A stretch of DNA of 64,000 bases from Limosilactobacillus portuensis (GCF_014838735.1 NZ_JABUXQ010000003.1:1-64000); one strand, 5' to 3'; positions 17,630 through 25,909 are shown, counted from the first letter of the stretch. Made by a program: numbers and translations. The notes: generated from the letters alone by a model not told the origin.

Positions 17630-18472
17630 ATGAAGAAATGTCCTTGGTGTGGGAAAAACGTACCAACAGAAGATCGGATTTGTCCTTCCTGTGGGTATGA
17701 TTTTAGCCGTGGCGAGATGAGTTCGTTTTATGATCAACGCCAACAAAAACAAGCTAAGAGTAAGATTCGCCATAAGAATGAAATGGTAATCGTTGCGACA
17801 TTAGCGATCATTGCTGGTGGAAGTTATATTTTTAATAACCAGCAGGAACAAACCGAAGCTCGTCAAAACATCCAACAAACGACTAAGACCATTTCTGAAT
17901 CATCGACTGCGGATAGTAGTGTTGCTTCAAGTAGTTCTAGTGAAAGTGCTGCTAAGTCTTCATCTTCAAAGGCAACGAAGAAGAGTAGTACCGAAGTTGC
18001 AAAGAAGAAGCCTGCTGTAAAGAAGCAAGTAACAAAGAAGAGTAATGGCGACCAGTTAAAGAGCAATATGCAGCCAACTGAGTTTGCTGCAGCAGTTGCC
18101 AAATATGCTGCACAAAAGAATGTTTCAAAGTGGAAAGATGTTGTTAATAATTCAAATAACGGTATTTTGATCAAGGAAACAACCGAACCGGATATTGTTA
18201 ATTACTTATCTGCTAAGGGAAATGGAACGGTTTACGTCGCCTTTAACAGTAAAGATAGCAACAATGAAGTTGTCTACTCTGCATATACCATCAATCAGGA
18301 TGGCAGTGTAAATATCTACGAATTCGGGACACCTGATGCACCGCATACAGGGAATATTTACAATCCAGTTGAGACAGTTTCACAACAAGATCTGGTTAAG
18401 TACCTAAATAGTCATAAGCAAGCCAAGAATGTTCAGCAAATGGCTAAAAAAGTCGGAATTGCTCATGAATAA
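17630..18472 (+). CDS. Zinc-ribbon membrane protein of unknown function
   Basis: A 280-residue protein with three parts. First, an N-terminal zinc ribbon with C4, C7, C18 and C21 (CPWCGKN, CPSCGYD). Second, one membrane helix at about 52-67. Third, a long Ser/Lys/Ala-rich linker (about 75-150) leading to a C-terminal globular domain of about 130 residues (starting near EFAAAVAKYAAQK). The ribbon would be cytoplasmic and the C-terminal domain outside. It starts with ATG 17630 behind GGGGGGA. Similar ribbon-helix-linker proteins are common in lactobacilli. No function is known to me; envelope sensing is a guess. Confidence 0.75.
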   Translation: MKKCPWCGKNVPTEDRICPSCGYDFSRGEMSSFYDQRQQKQAKSKIRHKNEMVIVATLAIIAGGSYIFNNQQEQTEARQNIQQTTKTISESSTADSSVASSSSSESAAKSSSSKATKKSSTEVAKKKPAVKKQVTKKSNGDQLKSNMQPTEFAAAVAKYAAQKNVSKWKDVVNNSNNGILIKETTEPDIVNYLSAKGNGTVYVAFNSKDSNNEVVYSAYTINQDGSVNIYEFGTPDAPHTGNIYNPVETVSQQDLVKYLNSHKQAKNVQQMAKKVGIAHE

Positions 18473-18492
18473 AGAATAGAATATGACAAAAT

Positions 18493-18534
18493 AAAAACGT
18501 GATTAAGAACCCACTAATCTTAACCACGTTTTTC
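18493..18534 (+). terminator. Intrinsic terminator
   Basis: AAAAACGTG-TTAAGA pairs with TCTTAA-CACGTTTTT, followed by CCTTTTTC. Confidence 0.88.
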
Positions 18535-18552
18535 CTTTTTCTATATTTAGAT

Positions 18553-18582
18553 AGTGTATAATTAATTATGTAAGCGCTTATT
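18553..18582 (+). promoter_or_regulatory. Promoter with cre for the second OPA-type transporter
   Basis: A -10 box TATAAT (about 18557-18562) is followed by TGTAAGCGCTTATT at 18569-18582, a near-perfect cre or LacI-type palindrome just downstream of the transcription start. Binding here would act as a roadblock. Confidence 0.6.
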
Positions 18583-18621
18583 TATTTGGGGAGAGTTTAT
18601 ATTGGAGGAGTTGTTATTAAG

Positions 18622-19947
18622 ATGTTAAGTTTTTTGAAACCGCGGCATAAGGAGCAAGTACCACCTGATAAGGCTCACGGTTTATTTGAGCGGTATAAAT
18701 GGATGTCCTTATTTGGAGTTTTCATTGGTTATGCTGCTTTTTATATTGTCCGGAATAATTTTACGTTATCAACGCCACAACTAAAGGCATCATTGGATCT
18801 TTCTAAGGGACAGATTGGGATGTTATCTAGTTGCTTACTGATTGCTTATGGGCTAGGAAAAGGGGTCATGAGCGCTTGGTCTGACAAAGCTAACCCAAAG
18901 CGGTTCATGGCAACCGGGTTGATTATTTGTGCGCTGCTCAGTATGTGCCTTGCCTTCTTTGGCTTTAGCCTATGGTCACTAGCTATTATTTTAATTCTCT
19001 TAGGCTTATTCCAAGGAATGGGTGTTGGGCCATCATTCATTATCCTCTCAACCTGGTTTGATAAGAAGCAACGGGGCTTTATAACGTCGATTTGGAACAC
19101 TTCACATAATCTTGGTGGAGGACTAATTTCACCTCTTGCTGGATTTATGTTGGGAATTGTTGGTGCAAGCCACTGGCGGTTTGCAATCTATGTTTTCCCA
19201 GCGTTAGTTGCCATTGCGGTGGCCCTAATTGTGTTGATCTTTGTTAAGGGCCGACCTGAAGAAGAAGGTCTGCCACCGCTGGAAGAAACGAAGCAAGAAC
19301 AAAGCAACATTGATTACCACGATTTAAGCTCTTGGCAAATTCTTACTAAGTACGTCTTTAATAATCCTGGTGCTTGGCTAGTTTCGTTTATGGATACCTT
19401 TGTTTACATGATTCGGTTTGGAATTTTAACCTGGTTACCAATCTTCTTAATTCAGGCTAAAGGCTTCACCCATGGTCAAATGATGATTGCGTTTGCGTTC
19501 TTTGAATGGGCCGCTATCCCATCTACATTACTAGCAGGGATTATTTCTGATAAGCTTTTCAAGAGCTATCGGATGCCACCAGCAATGATTGCCCTGGTTC
19601 TAATTATTTTCTGTATCTTTGGTTACTGGAATAGTAAATCAGTGACAGCAGTAACGGTTTATGCTGCGCTGGCAGGTTGTTTAGTTTACATTCCACAATT
19701 CCTTGATTCCGTTCAAACGATGGAAGTTGTTCCACCATTTGCTGTGGGCTCAACTGTTGGGCTTCGAGGCTTCATGAGTTATGTCCTTGGTTCAACGCTG
19801 GGAACGAGCCTTCTCGGAGTGGCAGTCGATCATTACGGCTGGAATACGGGATTAGTTCTCTTAATTATCGCAACCATTCTTTGCTTAGTATGTTCTGCTG
19901 CCTTACACGTTTTCTCGTTAAAGAAACGTCACGCAGAAGCTAAATAG
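18622..19947 (+). CDS. Organophosphate:phosphate antiporter-like MFS transporter (paralogue)
   Basis: A 441-residue, 12-helix MFS protein closely patterned on the gene at 6448. Shared features are FLKP at the N-terminus, the FERYKWMSLFGVFIGYAAFY segment, GLGKGVMSAWSDKANPKRFM in loop 2-3 and a hexose/glycerol phosphate transporter layout. It starts with ATG 18622; GGAGGAG lies about 11 bases upstream, slightly long. The cre-like site at 18569 indicates carbon control. GlpT- or UhpT-like substrate exchange is inferred from the family. Confidence 0.77.
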   Translation: MLSFLKPRHKEQVPPDKAHGLFERYKWMSLFGVFIGYAAFYIVRNNFTLSTPQLKASLDLSKGQIGMLSSCLLIAYGLGKGVMSAWSDKANPKRFMATGLIICALLSMCLAFFGFSLWSLAIILILLGLFQGMGVGPSFIILSTWFDKKQRGFITSIWNTSHNLGGGLISPLAGFMLGIVGASHWRFAIYVFPALVAIAVALIVLIFVKGRPEEEGLPPLEETKQEQSNIDYHDLSSWQILTKYVFNNPGAWLVSFMDTFVYMIRFGILTWLPIFLIQAKGFTHGQMMIAFAFFEWAAIPSTLLAGIISDKLFKSYRMPPAMIALVLIIFCIFGYWNSKSVTAVTVYAALAGCLVYIPQFLDSVQTMEVVPPFAVGSTVGLRGFMSYVLGSTLGTSLLGVAVDHYGWNTGLVLLIIATILCLVCSAALHVFSLKKRHAEAK

Positions 19948-19960
19948 TATTAGATAGATC

Positions 19961-20002
19961 AAAACCTCAGTATTCAAACGATGGATACTGGGGCTTTGGT
20001 TT
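19961..20002. terminator. Bidirectional terminator
   Basis: CAGTAT and ATACTG, extended by AAAACC and TTTGGTTT, form a stem between the convergent transporter and dehydratase genes. Confidence 0.7.
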
Positions 20003-21173
20003 ATTTCACCGTAATTATATGACTATTTTTAAAGGCCGTTGTAGAAAGTTCGTTGCCAATCCCGGGACGATCTGGTACAGTTAGTTGACCGTTTTCTGGC
20101 TCATAATCATACTTTGTCAATGCTAACATTTTTGGCATTGCTGTATTAATGTTATACTCGTGAATAACAAAATTAGGTAAGGTTGCTTCTAAGTTTAAGG
20201 AAACTGCCGTCATCAAATTACTACCAGTAATGTGGATTTGGACACCAATATCAGAAATTGCTGCTAAGTCACAGATTTTCTTGACCTCCGTTACCCCACC
20301 AGCAGTTCCAATATCCGGTTGGGCAACCTGAATGGCTCCCTGATCAAATGCCCGTTTGAAATCCCAGCGAGAATATAAACGTTCTCCGGAAGCGATTGGG
20401 AGACCAGTTTCGTGGTGCACGGTGGCTAAGAGTTGAGGATCTGGTTTGACTGGTTCTTCGTAATATAATGGTGAATACTGTTTAGCTAGTTTGCCGAAAC
20501 GAATGGCTGCCAGTTTACCAGTCAGTGCGTGGTTCTCCAATATTAAATCGCCATTGGGGCCAAGTACCTGACGAACTGCATGTAGACGTAGTTGAACCAA
20601 ATTTAGGTAGTCACTAGTTAAGAGATTCTCCTGGTCGATATGGTTAACTGGCTGGCCCTCTTCATCGAAAGTCAAAAAGTTAATTTTAACAGCGTCAAAT
20701 CCCTTTTCTACCGCAATCCGGGTATTAGCCGCATAGTCTGCCGGTTGGCCAGCGTGATGGCGACCAACTCCCCAGCCCATCTGTAACTGACTAGCATAAG
20801 CACGTACTCGTCGTTGCTGCTCACCGCCTAATAATTCGTGTAAAGGGGCATGATAATATTTACCCTTAATATCCCATAAAGCAATATCAAAAGCCGAAAT
20901 AGCACCAAAGATGACAGGCCCGGCGTTTAACCCAAAGAAACTCTGCCGATATAGTTTTTCCCAGATTACTTCGTGTTCTAACGGATTCATCCCAATTAGC
21001 AATGGTGCCAAATCATGCATTTCTGCAAATGCAGCATGACTAACAACACCGTAGGAAAGAGCAACTTCGCCATCCCCATACAGACCGGTATCAGTATAAA
21101 TTCGGCAAAAAGATGGTCGCCAGCCATCCTCTACCGGATCGCTATACAACAAATCAATTTTCTTTATTTTCAC
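20001..21173 (-). CDS. Enolase-superfamily sugar-acid dehydratase (galactonate dehydratase-like)
   Basis: A 390-residue member of the mandelate racemase branch of the enolase superfamily, which dehydrates sugar acids. The C-terminal barrel shows AVKINF, LILENH, YYEEPV, IASGERLYSRWDF, QPDIGTAGGVTEVKKI and QIHITGS. The ERLYSRWDF and GGVTEVKKI blocks resemble D-galactonate dehydratase. The first metal ligand, usually Asp, appears to be Glu in LENHA. It starts with ATG 21173. It stands alone, without kinase or aldolase partners nearby, so the substrate stays open. Confidence 0.78.
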   Translation of the reverse strand: MKIKKIDLLYSDPVEDGWRPSFCRIYTDTGLYGDGEVALSYGVVSHAAFAEMHDLAPLLIGMNPLEHEVIWEKLYRQSFFGLNAGPVIFGAISAFDIALWDIKGKYYHAPLHELLGGEQQRRVRAYASQLQMGWGVGRHHAGQPADYAANTRIAVEKGFDAVKINFLTFDEEGQPVNHIDQENLLTSDYLNLVQLRLHAVRQVLGPNGDLILENHALTGKLAAIRFGKLAKQYSPLYYEEPVKPDPQLLATVHHETGLPIASGERLYSRWDFKRAFDQGAIQVAQPDIGTAGGVTEVKKICDLAAISDIGVQIHITGSNLMTAVSLNLEATLPNFVIHEYNINTAMPKMLALTKYDYEPENGQLTVPDRPGIGNELSTTAFKNSHIITVK

Positions 21174-21299
21174 GATTGTTATCTCCCATTAACGATTTCT
21201 AAAATCACCTTAAGCATAAATGATTGCTAATAGTAAATGAATATTTTCAAAAACGATTAAGCTACTAAAAAGTTTTTGAGGAAAAACTTGAGAAAAATT

Positions 21300-21356
21300 A
21301 AAAAAGTGCCACCCAATTGATGATTAATTCACCAACCGGGTGGCTGTTGTTTTTTG
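21300..21356 (-). terminator. Terminator of nth
   Basis: Read on the minus strand, GCCACCCGG pairs with GGGTGGC and is followed by ACTTTTTT. It lies about 75 bases after the nth stop. Confidence 0.75.
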
Positions 21357-21431
21357 CAATGAAGTCCAGAGTCATGACAAATTATCACAATTCTCGGTTT
21401 TTAAGTTTCAATTTATTTAGTATTAGTCATC

Positions 21432-22073
21432 TTAAAAGACATTATCTCGGCCATATTTACAGATGGGGAGGAGGGGACACTTAGTACATTTAGGATTCTT
21501 AGCGGTACATTGGTAGCGACCAAAGAAGATCATTGCGTGGTGAGCATCGAGCCATTCATCTTTGGGGACTGCCTCTTTTAGGCGTTTTTCAATCTGCAAA
21601 ACGGTTGCGTTTGGTTTAACCATTCCTAAGCGTCGTGCAACTCGACTAACATGTGTATCGACAGGGAAGGCAGGAATATTGAAACATTCTGCAAGGACAA
21701 CGTTAGCGACTTTACGACCGACACCTGCTAAACTGGTTAGCTCCTTCATCGTATGGGGAACCTTACCATTAAAATCGTTCATAATTCCCCAAGCAGCTTT
21801 AACGAGGTATTTAGCTTTGTTATGGTAAAGCCCGAGTGATTGAATAAAGGGCTCAACGTCTTCGGGCTCAGCCTTAGCTAGTGATCTTGGAGTTGGAAAA
21901 CGGGCAAAGAGTGCTGGAGTAATCATGTTAACTGATTTATCTGTTGACTGAGCGCTAAGGATTGTCGCTATTAGAAAGTGAAAGGTTGTATCAGCATTTA
22001 ACGTTGTTCCAGCGTCTGGAAACATTTCCCGCATTTGATGAATTGCGTTTACGATTTCACTATTTGTCAGCAT
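21432..22073 (-). CDS. nth: Endonuclease III
   Basis: A 213-residue DNA glycosylase/AP lyase for oxidised pyrimidines in base excision repair. The helix-hairpin-helix LAGVGRKVANVV holds catalytic K121, and D139 lies in FPVDTHVSR. The C-terminal [4Fe-4S] loop has C189, C196, C199 and C205 with the standard C-x6-C-x2-C-x5-C spacing. It starts with ATG 22073 behind AGGAGG; an upstream in-frame ATG at 22100 lacks a good ribosome site. It is monocistronic here. Confidence 0.95.
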   Translation of the reverse strand: MLTNSEIVNAIHQMREMFPDAGTTLNADTTFHFLIATILSAQSTDKSVNMITPALFARFPTPRSLAKAEPEDVEPFIQSLGLYHNKAKYLVKAAWGIMNDFNGKVPHTMKELTSLAGVGRKVANVVLAECFNIPAFPVDTHVSRVARRLGMVKPNATVLQIEKRLKEAVPKDEWLDAHHAMIFFGRYQCTAKNPKCTKCPLLPICKYGRDNVF

Positions 22074-22171
22074 TGTTTTTTCCTCCTGTAGTTCTATCAT
22101 TATTATAAAACAAATAAATTAACTGCCAAAAAATATCTGCTTTTAATTATCATTTGATAATGAGCTAGAAG

Positions 22172-22190
22172 ATATATATATATATATATA
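22172..22190. repeat. AT dinucleotide tract
   Basis: An alternating A/T run of 19 bases followed at once by a GC-rich patch (CGGCGGCGCGGG). It lies about 100 bases upstream of nth and may vary in length between strains. Confidence 0.7.
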
Positions 22191-22252
22191 CGGCGGCGCG
22201 GGATTACGGGATTTTTATAATAAATAAATTTAAATATTGAATCGGACTTTAT

Positions 22253-22281
22253 TTGACCTTTTTGCGATAATGATGTATAAC
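22253..22281 (+). promoter_or_regulatory. Strong sigma-A-type promoter of the RNA candidate
   Basis: TTGACC (22253-22258), a 17-base spacer, and TATAAC (22276-22281). Predicted start is about 22288. No open frame with a ribosome site follows. Confidence 0.7.
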
Positions 22282-22287
22282 TAAAGG

Positions 22288-22674
22288 TGAACAAGCGATA
22301 AGTAATATTATTGCTTGGTTTATAACTGAAATTATTTAACGATTTAGTAGTCCTACTAGATTTCATTATGTATGTGATAATTTTTTCAGTTATCATGTTT
22401 GAACTGAACTTAATTTAATTGGTTGATACTTTATCCTCAAATTGAGATCATTGTCGCCTCCCCATGACTGTGATTTCGCAAATAATTTGCTAGGTTGATG
22501 TTATGACTTAGGTACACACTATCTAAACGCTTACCCCCTAAATTAACCTGAGTCGTAATTGGCATTCAACCGACCTAATTGAATTAATGATGCTTAAACA
22601 TGCCCTATGAGACCTGCTAGATTGATCTCTATTGAAGACTTTTCAGAATTCCCCATTTCTGAAAAGTCTTTTTT
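22288..22674 (+). ncRNA. Structured non-coding RNA candidate (about 390 nt)
   Basis: A promoter and an intrinsic terminator bound a stretch with no credible gene. The 5' part folds as nested stems: ATAACTGAAATTAT with ATAATTT-CAGTTAT around TAGTAG/CTACTA. The 3' part (about 22440-22630) is a rod. GAGATCA (22444-22450) closes with TGATCTC (22623-22629), then AGGTTGATG pairs with CATTCAACC, and TTATGACTTAGG with CCTGAGTCGTAA (12 pairs, two wobble), leaving a large internal bubble. Closing stem, bubble and terminal stem recall 6S RNA, but no sequence identity is recognised. Only the 3' rod of about 200 nt may be the mature RNA. Confidence 0.55.
22635..22674 (+). terminator. Intrinsic terminator of the RNA candidate
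   Basis: AAGACTTTTCAGAA pairs with TTCTGAAAAGTCTT around a short loop and is followed by a T-run. It lies well before the promoter of the next gene, so it must end an upstream transcript. Confidence 0.9.
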
Positions 22675-22743
22675 GTTTTAATAATTAAAATTTTTTCATA
22701 AACGGGACAATAAATAAAAATAAAACATTTATTTAATTAACAA

Positions 22744-22772
22744 TTGACCAATGTGCAATCGGTTGTTAGAAT
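22744..22772 (+). promoter_or_regulatory. Promoter of the amino acid permease
   Basis: TTGACC (22744-22749), a 17-base spacer and TAGAAT (22767-22772). The spacer includes AATCGGTT, half of a LacI-type palindrome. Confidence 0.65.
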
Positions 22773-22828
22773 AAGTTAATGTTTTCTTATTATTCTAATC
22801 TAAATTTAATAGATAAGGAGGAATGGTT

Positions 22829-24256
22829 ATGAGTTTTTGGAAAACAATTACCCGAAAAGAAGATCCGCGCGTCTATGCCAATAAAGACGGCCATCTGGTT
22901 CGTTCGTTGAAGGTGCGGGACTTCTTAGCACTTGGGGTCGGTACAATTGTCTCCACCTCTATTTTCACTCTTCCTGGTGAAGTGGCAGCAATGCATACTG
23001 GACCAGCCGTTGCAATCTCATTCTTACTTGCTGCAGTGGTTGCAGGATTAGTTGCGTTTTCTTATGCAGAAATGTCTGCAGCGATGCCATTTGCCGGTTC
23101 AGCGTATTCGTGGATTAACGTTGTTTTTGGTGAATTCTTTGGTTGGATTGCCGGTTGGGCACTTCTTGCGGAATATTTTATCGCACTAGCCTTTGTTGGT
23201 TCTGGTCTTTCGGCTAACTTTCGGGCATTAATTGCACCGTTAGGGTTGAAGCTCCCGGCATCATTGTCAAATGCGTTTGGGACTGATGGCGGAATTGTTG
23301 ACCTGGTTTCGGTAGTAGTTATTGCTCTGGTTGCGGCCTTGATTTCTCGTGGGGTTTCTCGGGCTGCCCGAGTTGAGAATGTCTTGGTTGTCCTTAAAGT
23401 TTTCGCCGTTTTGCTATTTATTGTAGTTGGTTTGACAGCTTTACATGCTGCTAACTATGTTCCATTTGTTCCTAAATATCATGAAACCGCAAATGGACCA
23501 TTTGGTGGTTGGCAGGGAATTTATGCTGGTGTTTCAATGATTTTCCTGTCATACATCGGCTTTGATTCAATTGCTGCTAATTCTGCGGAAGCTGTTAACC
23601 CGCAAAAGACAATGCCCCGAGGAATCCTTGGTTCACTTGCAATTGCTGTTGTCTTGTTTGTAGCTGTTAGTTTAGTTCTTGTCGGCATGCTTCCATACAG
23701 TAAATATGCTAATAGTGCTGAACCAGTTGGGTTGGCACTTCGGGCTGCCGGCCATGGTGGCGTGGCAACCGTTGTTCAGACAATTGCTGTTGTGGGGATG
23801 TTTACCGCATTAATTGGGATGAGTATGGCCGGCTCACGGTTAATTTACTCATTTGGTCGTGATGGAATGCTGCCAAAGTGGCTTGGTAAGTTAGATGAAA
23901 GTAATCGACCAAACCGGGCACTATGGACTCTAACAATTGTTGGAATCCTGATTGGGGCGTTCTTCCCATTTGCATTCCTTTCACAGTTGATTTCTGCCGG
24001 AACATTGATTGCGTTTATGTTCGTTTCAATCGGGATTTATCCATTACGTCGCCGCGAAGGTAAAGATATTAATGACCCAGCATTTAAGGTGCCACTTTAT
24101 CCAGTTTTACCAGCACTTGGCTTTATCGCTTCATTGATGGTTTTCCTTGGCTTGGATTACCAGGCTAAACTGTACGCCGGTATTTGGTTCGTTCTTGGTT
24201 TAGTTATTTACTTTGTCTACGGAATGAAGCATTCGTATTTGAATAAGAAAAAGTAG
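22829..24256 (+). CDS. APC-superfamily amino acid permease (cationic amino acid transporter type)
   Basis: A 475-residue permease with about 12-13 helices. The APC hallmark GVGTIVSTSIFTLPGEVA occurs in helix 1, FSYAEMSAAMPFAGSAYSW in helix 3, and the helix 6-8 region has FLSYIGFDSIAANSAEAVNP, as in CAT/YfnA transporters. It starts with ATG 22829, seven bases after AAGGAGG; ATG 22823 is too close to that site. A class III aminotransferase-type enzyme follows 220 bases later, beyond a hairpin repeat, so linked function in amino acid metabolism is likely. The amino acid carried is not predictable. Confidence 0.85.
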   Translation: MSFWKTITRKEDPRVYANKDGHLVRSLKVRDFLALGVGTIVSTSIFTLPGEVAAMHTGPAVAISFLLAAVVAGLVAFSYAEMSAAMPFAGSAYSWINVVFGEFFGWIAGWALLAEYFIALAFVGSGLSANFRALIAPLGLKLPASLSNAFGTDGGIVDLVSVVVIALVAALISRGVSRAARVENVLVVLKVFAVLLFIVVGLTALHAANYVPFVPKYHETANGPFGGWQGIYAGVSMIFLSYIGFDSIAANSAEAVNPQKTMPRGILGSLAIAVVLFVAVSLVLVGMLPYSKYANSAEPVGLALRAAGHGGVATVVQTIAVVGMFTALIGMSMAGSRLIYSFGRDGMLPKWLGKLDESNRPNRALWTLTIVGILIGAFFPFAFLSQLISAGTLIAFMFVSIGIYPLRRREGKDINDPAFKVPLYPVLPALGFIASLMVFLGLDYQAKLYAGIWFVLGLVIYFVYGMKHSYLNKKK

Positions 24257-24400
24257 AGTGCGAGCCGTGAGAGTGTGAAGCCGTGAAAAGCTCCCGGATG
24301 ATAACGATTTCTCTCGACGAAGGCGACTAGCGTCTAGGAGAGAGGTCGTTATCTTGAGGGAGCTTAGGCTGAGCACGTTTTGACTGTGTTGCCTAGAACA
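24257..24400 (+). repeat. Dispersed 3'-end hairpin repeat, copy 2
   Basis: It starts at the permease TAG stop with AGTGCGAGCCGTGA, followed by a second partial start (GAGTGTGAAGCCGTGA). The core hairpin is 24288-24365: AAGCTCCC with GGGAGCTT, GATAACGA with TCGTTATC and TTTCTCTC with GAGAGAGG. The tail GAGCACGTTTTGACTGTG and TTGCCTAGAAC match other copies. Confidence 0.85.
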
Positions 24401-24476
24401 CTTCTAACTGGCAAGCACATTTCGATTCACATTGATCATTATTAACAATAAAAAGCATAAGTAGGGGGGATTGCTA

Positions 24477-25823
24477 ATGGGTTCAATGGAAAATAACCAC
24501 AAAATCTTAGCAAAAGAAAATGAAGCATTTGCCACCGCAGCACGAGTTAAGTATTACGATATCGTAATTAACAGTGGGCGGGGAGCTATTTTGACTGATG
24601 TTGATGGTAATCAGTACATTGATCTCTTAGCAAGTGCTAGCTCTACAAATACCGGGCATTGTCACCCGAAAGTTGTTAAAGCAATTCAGGATCAAGCAGC
24701 CCAAATTATTCAGTATACACCAGCTTATTTTGCAAATAGTCAAGCAGCGCGGTTAGCACCACGCTTAGCGGAATTAGCTCCAATATCAGGACCGACTGAG
24801 GTTGTTTGGGGTAATTCTGGTTCGGACGCCAACGATGCGATTATTAAATTTGCCAGGGCATATACTGGTCGTCAGTATATCGTTTCCTTCACGGGAGCAT
24901 ATCACGGGTCCACGTATGGTTCAATGACCCTATCCAGTGTCTCGCTGAATATGGCACGGAAGATGGGACCATTACTCCCTGGGGTTGTTAAAGTACCATT
25001 TCCCGATCCATGGGATAAACTTCCTGATGAATCAGAAGAGCAATTTGTTGATCGCTATTTCAAAATGTTTAAGTTGCCGTTTGAAACCTACTTACCAGTT
25101 GATGAAGTGGCCGCAATCCTGATTGAACCAATTCAGGGTGATGGTGGAATTGTTAAGACACCACCGGAATTTATGGAAAAGATTTATCAATTTGCTAAGG
25201 AAAACGGGATCCTCTTTGCTGTTGATGAAGTTAATCAAGGAATGGGGCGTACCGGGAAATGGTGGTCAATCCAACATTTTGGAATTGAGCCTGATTTGAT
25301 GTCGGTTGGTAAATCGTTAGCTTCTGGGATGCCATTAAGTGCTGTTGTTGGCCGCAAAGAGATTATGGAGTCTCTTGGTGCTCCCGCTAACGTTTACACA
25401 ACTGCTGGTAATCCAGTAACAACTGCAGCCGCTAATGCTACTTTAGATGTAATTCAGGATGAACATCTTCTTGAACGGTCAACTAAGTTAGGTGAAAAGG
25501 CTAAGCAGTTCTTTGAAGATGAACAAAAGAAATATGAGTTTATCGGTGATGTCCGAATGTACGGCCTAGATGGCGGAATTAATATTGTTAATCCGCAAAC
25601 CGGGAAAGGCGATACTGCGGCAACAACGCGGATTATGTATCGGGTATTTGAACTTGGTGCAATTATCATCAGTCTTCGGGGAAATATCCTGCGCTTCCAG
25701 CCACCGCTAGTAATTACTGAGGAAGAATTAGACCGAGCTTTTGAAATGCTTGATCAGGCGTTTGCAGAAGAGGCTGCTGGAAAGTTAAGCCTTCCAGATA
25801 ATGCTGAAGAATTAGGTTGGTAG
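24477..25823 (+). CDS. Class III PLP enzyme, likely isoleucine 2-epimerase/branched-chain amino acid racemase
   Basis: A 448-residue fold-type I PLP enzyme of the class III aminotransferase family. Predicted PLP lysine K279 (SVGKSLASG) and D250 (FAVDEVNQGMG) are present. From memory, the segments LLASASSTNTGH, NSGSDANDAIIKFARAYTGR and GDVRMYGLDGGIN follow the lactobacillar isoleucine 2-epimerase described from L. buchneri more closely than GABA transaminases. Such an enzyme interconverts L-isoleucine and D-allo-isoleucine and racemises other nonpolar amino acids. It starts with ATG 24477 behind GTAGGGGGG. The adjacent amino acid permease fits. An ordinary omega-aminotransferase remains possible. 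Confidence 0.75.
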   Translation: MGSMENNHKILAKENEAFATAARVKYYDIVINSGRGAILTDVDGNQYIDLLASASSTNTGHCHPKVVKAIQDQAAQIIQYTPAYFANSQAARLAPRLAELAPISGPTEVVWGNSGSDANDAIIKFARAYTGRQYIVSFTGAYHGSTYGSMTLSSVSLNMARKMGPLLPGVVKVPFPDPWDKLPDESEEQFVDRYFKMFKLPFETYLPVDEVAAILIEPIQGDGGIVKTPPEFMEKIYQFAKENGILFAVDEVNQGMGRTGKWWSIQHFGIEPDLMSVGKSLASGMPLSAVVGRKEIMESLGAPANVYTTAGNPVTTAAANATLDVIQDEHLLERSTKLGEKAKQFFEDEQKKYEFIGDVRMYGLDGGINIVNPQTGKGDTAATTRIMYRVFELGAIIISLRGNILRFQPPLVITEEELDRAFEMLDQAFAEEAAGKLSLPDNAEELGW

Positions 25824-25909
25824 TTCCTAAATTGTTACTTTAATAATCGAAAAAAATCTCCTATAATATTTTGTTAGACAACTAACTAAATGCTATAGGA
25901 GATTTTTTG

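Noticed and set aside
22103-22396. A 97-codon minus-strand reading frame upstream of nth
   Set aside because: It runs through the AT dinucleotide tract (IYIYIY), has no ribosome site, unusual composition, and lies opposite the promoter and 5' part of the RNA candidate.
22367-22417. A 16-codon hydrophobic peptide (starting MYVIIFSVIMF) as a type I toxin
   Set aside because: No ribosome site precedes the ATG, and the bases belong to a stem of the RNA candidate.
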